Assembly (NCBI GenBank): GCA_014728425.1
Contig: WJLO01000033.1
Coordinates: 1-6,742, forward strand
Direction: 5' to 3'
Length of the DNA: 6,742 bases
DNA from: Minisyncoccota bacterium
GTDB taxonomy: Bacteria; Patescibacteriota; Microgenomatia; UBA1400; PJMF01
Below the pieces are notes generated by a model. The model did not search any database and had not been told where the DNA came from. It worked only from the letters and a program-made list of their open reading frames with translations. Of the stretch, positions 6,556 through 6,742 are shown piece after piece (position 1 is the first letter of the stretch; the number at the start of each line of letters is the position of its first letter). The position numbers and the translations under genes were made by a program.

Positions 6556-6742
6556 TTTGATGACAATTTTTTAGCTACTAATAAGTCATCAACTACAAAC
6601 AAAACCTGAAATTTTTTACTATGAATTATATTTTCTTTTACCGCTTTAATTACTCCTGGAAAAGCTTGGTTAAAATCATCAAAAACTATTAAACCCTGCT
6701 TTTTCAATAATGGCTCCCACAAATTAATATCTTGTTTAACTG
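6552..6742 (-). CDS. SAM-dependent methyltransferase (Methyltransf_24-like), C-terminal part (5' end outside window)
   Basis: Reading leftward from base 6740, an open frame of 62 codons runs to a TGA at 6554-6552. It contains no start, so it is the end of a gene entering from the right edge. The visible sequence, INLWEPLLKKQGLIVFDDF followed by PGVIKAVKE, matches the late part of class I methyltransferases of the Methyltransf_24 type, where a trailing 'W-x-PLL-x-GG-x-I-x-x-DD' strand and a 'GV-x-x-AV' helix are typical. The SAM-binding motif I is outside the window, so the assignment rests on this short segment. Its stop overlaps the GT4 ATG by 4 bp, which puts it first among the visible genes of the leftward glycan operon. 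It may methylate a sugar of the glycan; the acceptor is unknown. Confidence 0.65.
   Translation of the reverse strand, partial: VKQDINLWEPLLKKQGLIVFDDFNQAFPGVIKAVKENIIHSKKFQVLFVVDDLLVAKKLSSK

Noticed and set aside
1..6742. CRISPR arrays, tRNA or rRNA genes, insertion sequences, toxin-antitoxin or phage genes
   Set aside because: No direct-repeat array, tRNA-like fold, transposase motif or terminal repeat was seen, and coding genes occupy nearly all of the window.

Overview
The window is a gene-dense piece of an AT-rich bacterial genome, about one third G+C by eye, and it is devoted to building a cell-surface or secreted glycan. It holds seven complete genes and two cut off by the window edges. 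All belong to families typical of O-antigen, capsule or glycoprotein-glycan loci: a DegT-type aminotransferase, three family-2 glycosyltransferases, one family-4 glycosyltransferase, two SAM-dependent methyltransferases, a short UDP-glucose/GDP-mannose dehydrogenase and a GDP-mannose 3,5-epimerase-like SDR enzyme. TGA ends four of the genes and Trp is TGG, so the code is standard bacterial, not code 4 or 25. AT-rich, Lys/Gln/Asn-rich proteins, very tight packing and hardly any Shine-Dalgarno sequences would fit a candidate-phyla-radiation (Patescibacteria) type of genome, but this is only an inference.

Layout. Bases 1-2809 are a rightward operon: aminotransferase C-terminus (1-306), GT2 (299-1132), methyltransferase (1101-1853), GT2 (1850-2809). 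Every junction is an overlap (8, 32 and 4 bp). Bases 2790-6742 are a leftward operon, read from the right edge: methyltransferase C-terminus (6742-6552), GT4 (6555-5434), short dehydrogenase (5389-4610), GT2 (4610-3816), GDP-mannose epimerase-like enzyme (3785-2790). Junctions there are a 4-bp overlap, a 44-bp gap, a 1-bp overlap and a 30-bp gap. The two operons converge and their last genes overlap tail to tail by 20 bp. No stretch longer than 44 bp lacks a gene.

How it may work together. The aminotransferase, dehydrogenase and epimerase would supply unusual nucleotide sugars: an amino sugar, possibly a uronic acid, and GDP-L-galactose or GDP-L-gulose. The four glycosyltransferases would assemble these into an oligosaccharide and the methyltransferases could decorate or cap it. 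No flippase, ABC exporter or polymerase is present in the window, so the export route cannot be told.

I do not see a clearly new biological system. The points most worth a second look are the plant-like GDP-mannose 3,5-epimerase with all expected catalytic residues, the dehydrogenase that lacks the usual C-terminal nucleotide-binding domain yet keeps its catalytic residues, the overlapping convergent gene ends beside an A9 run, and a C-over-G skew on the + strand that does not change when the coding strand does.
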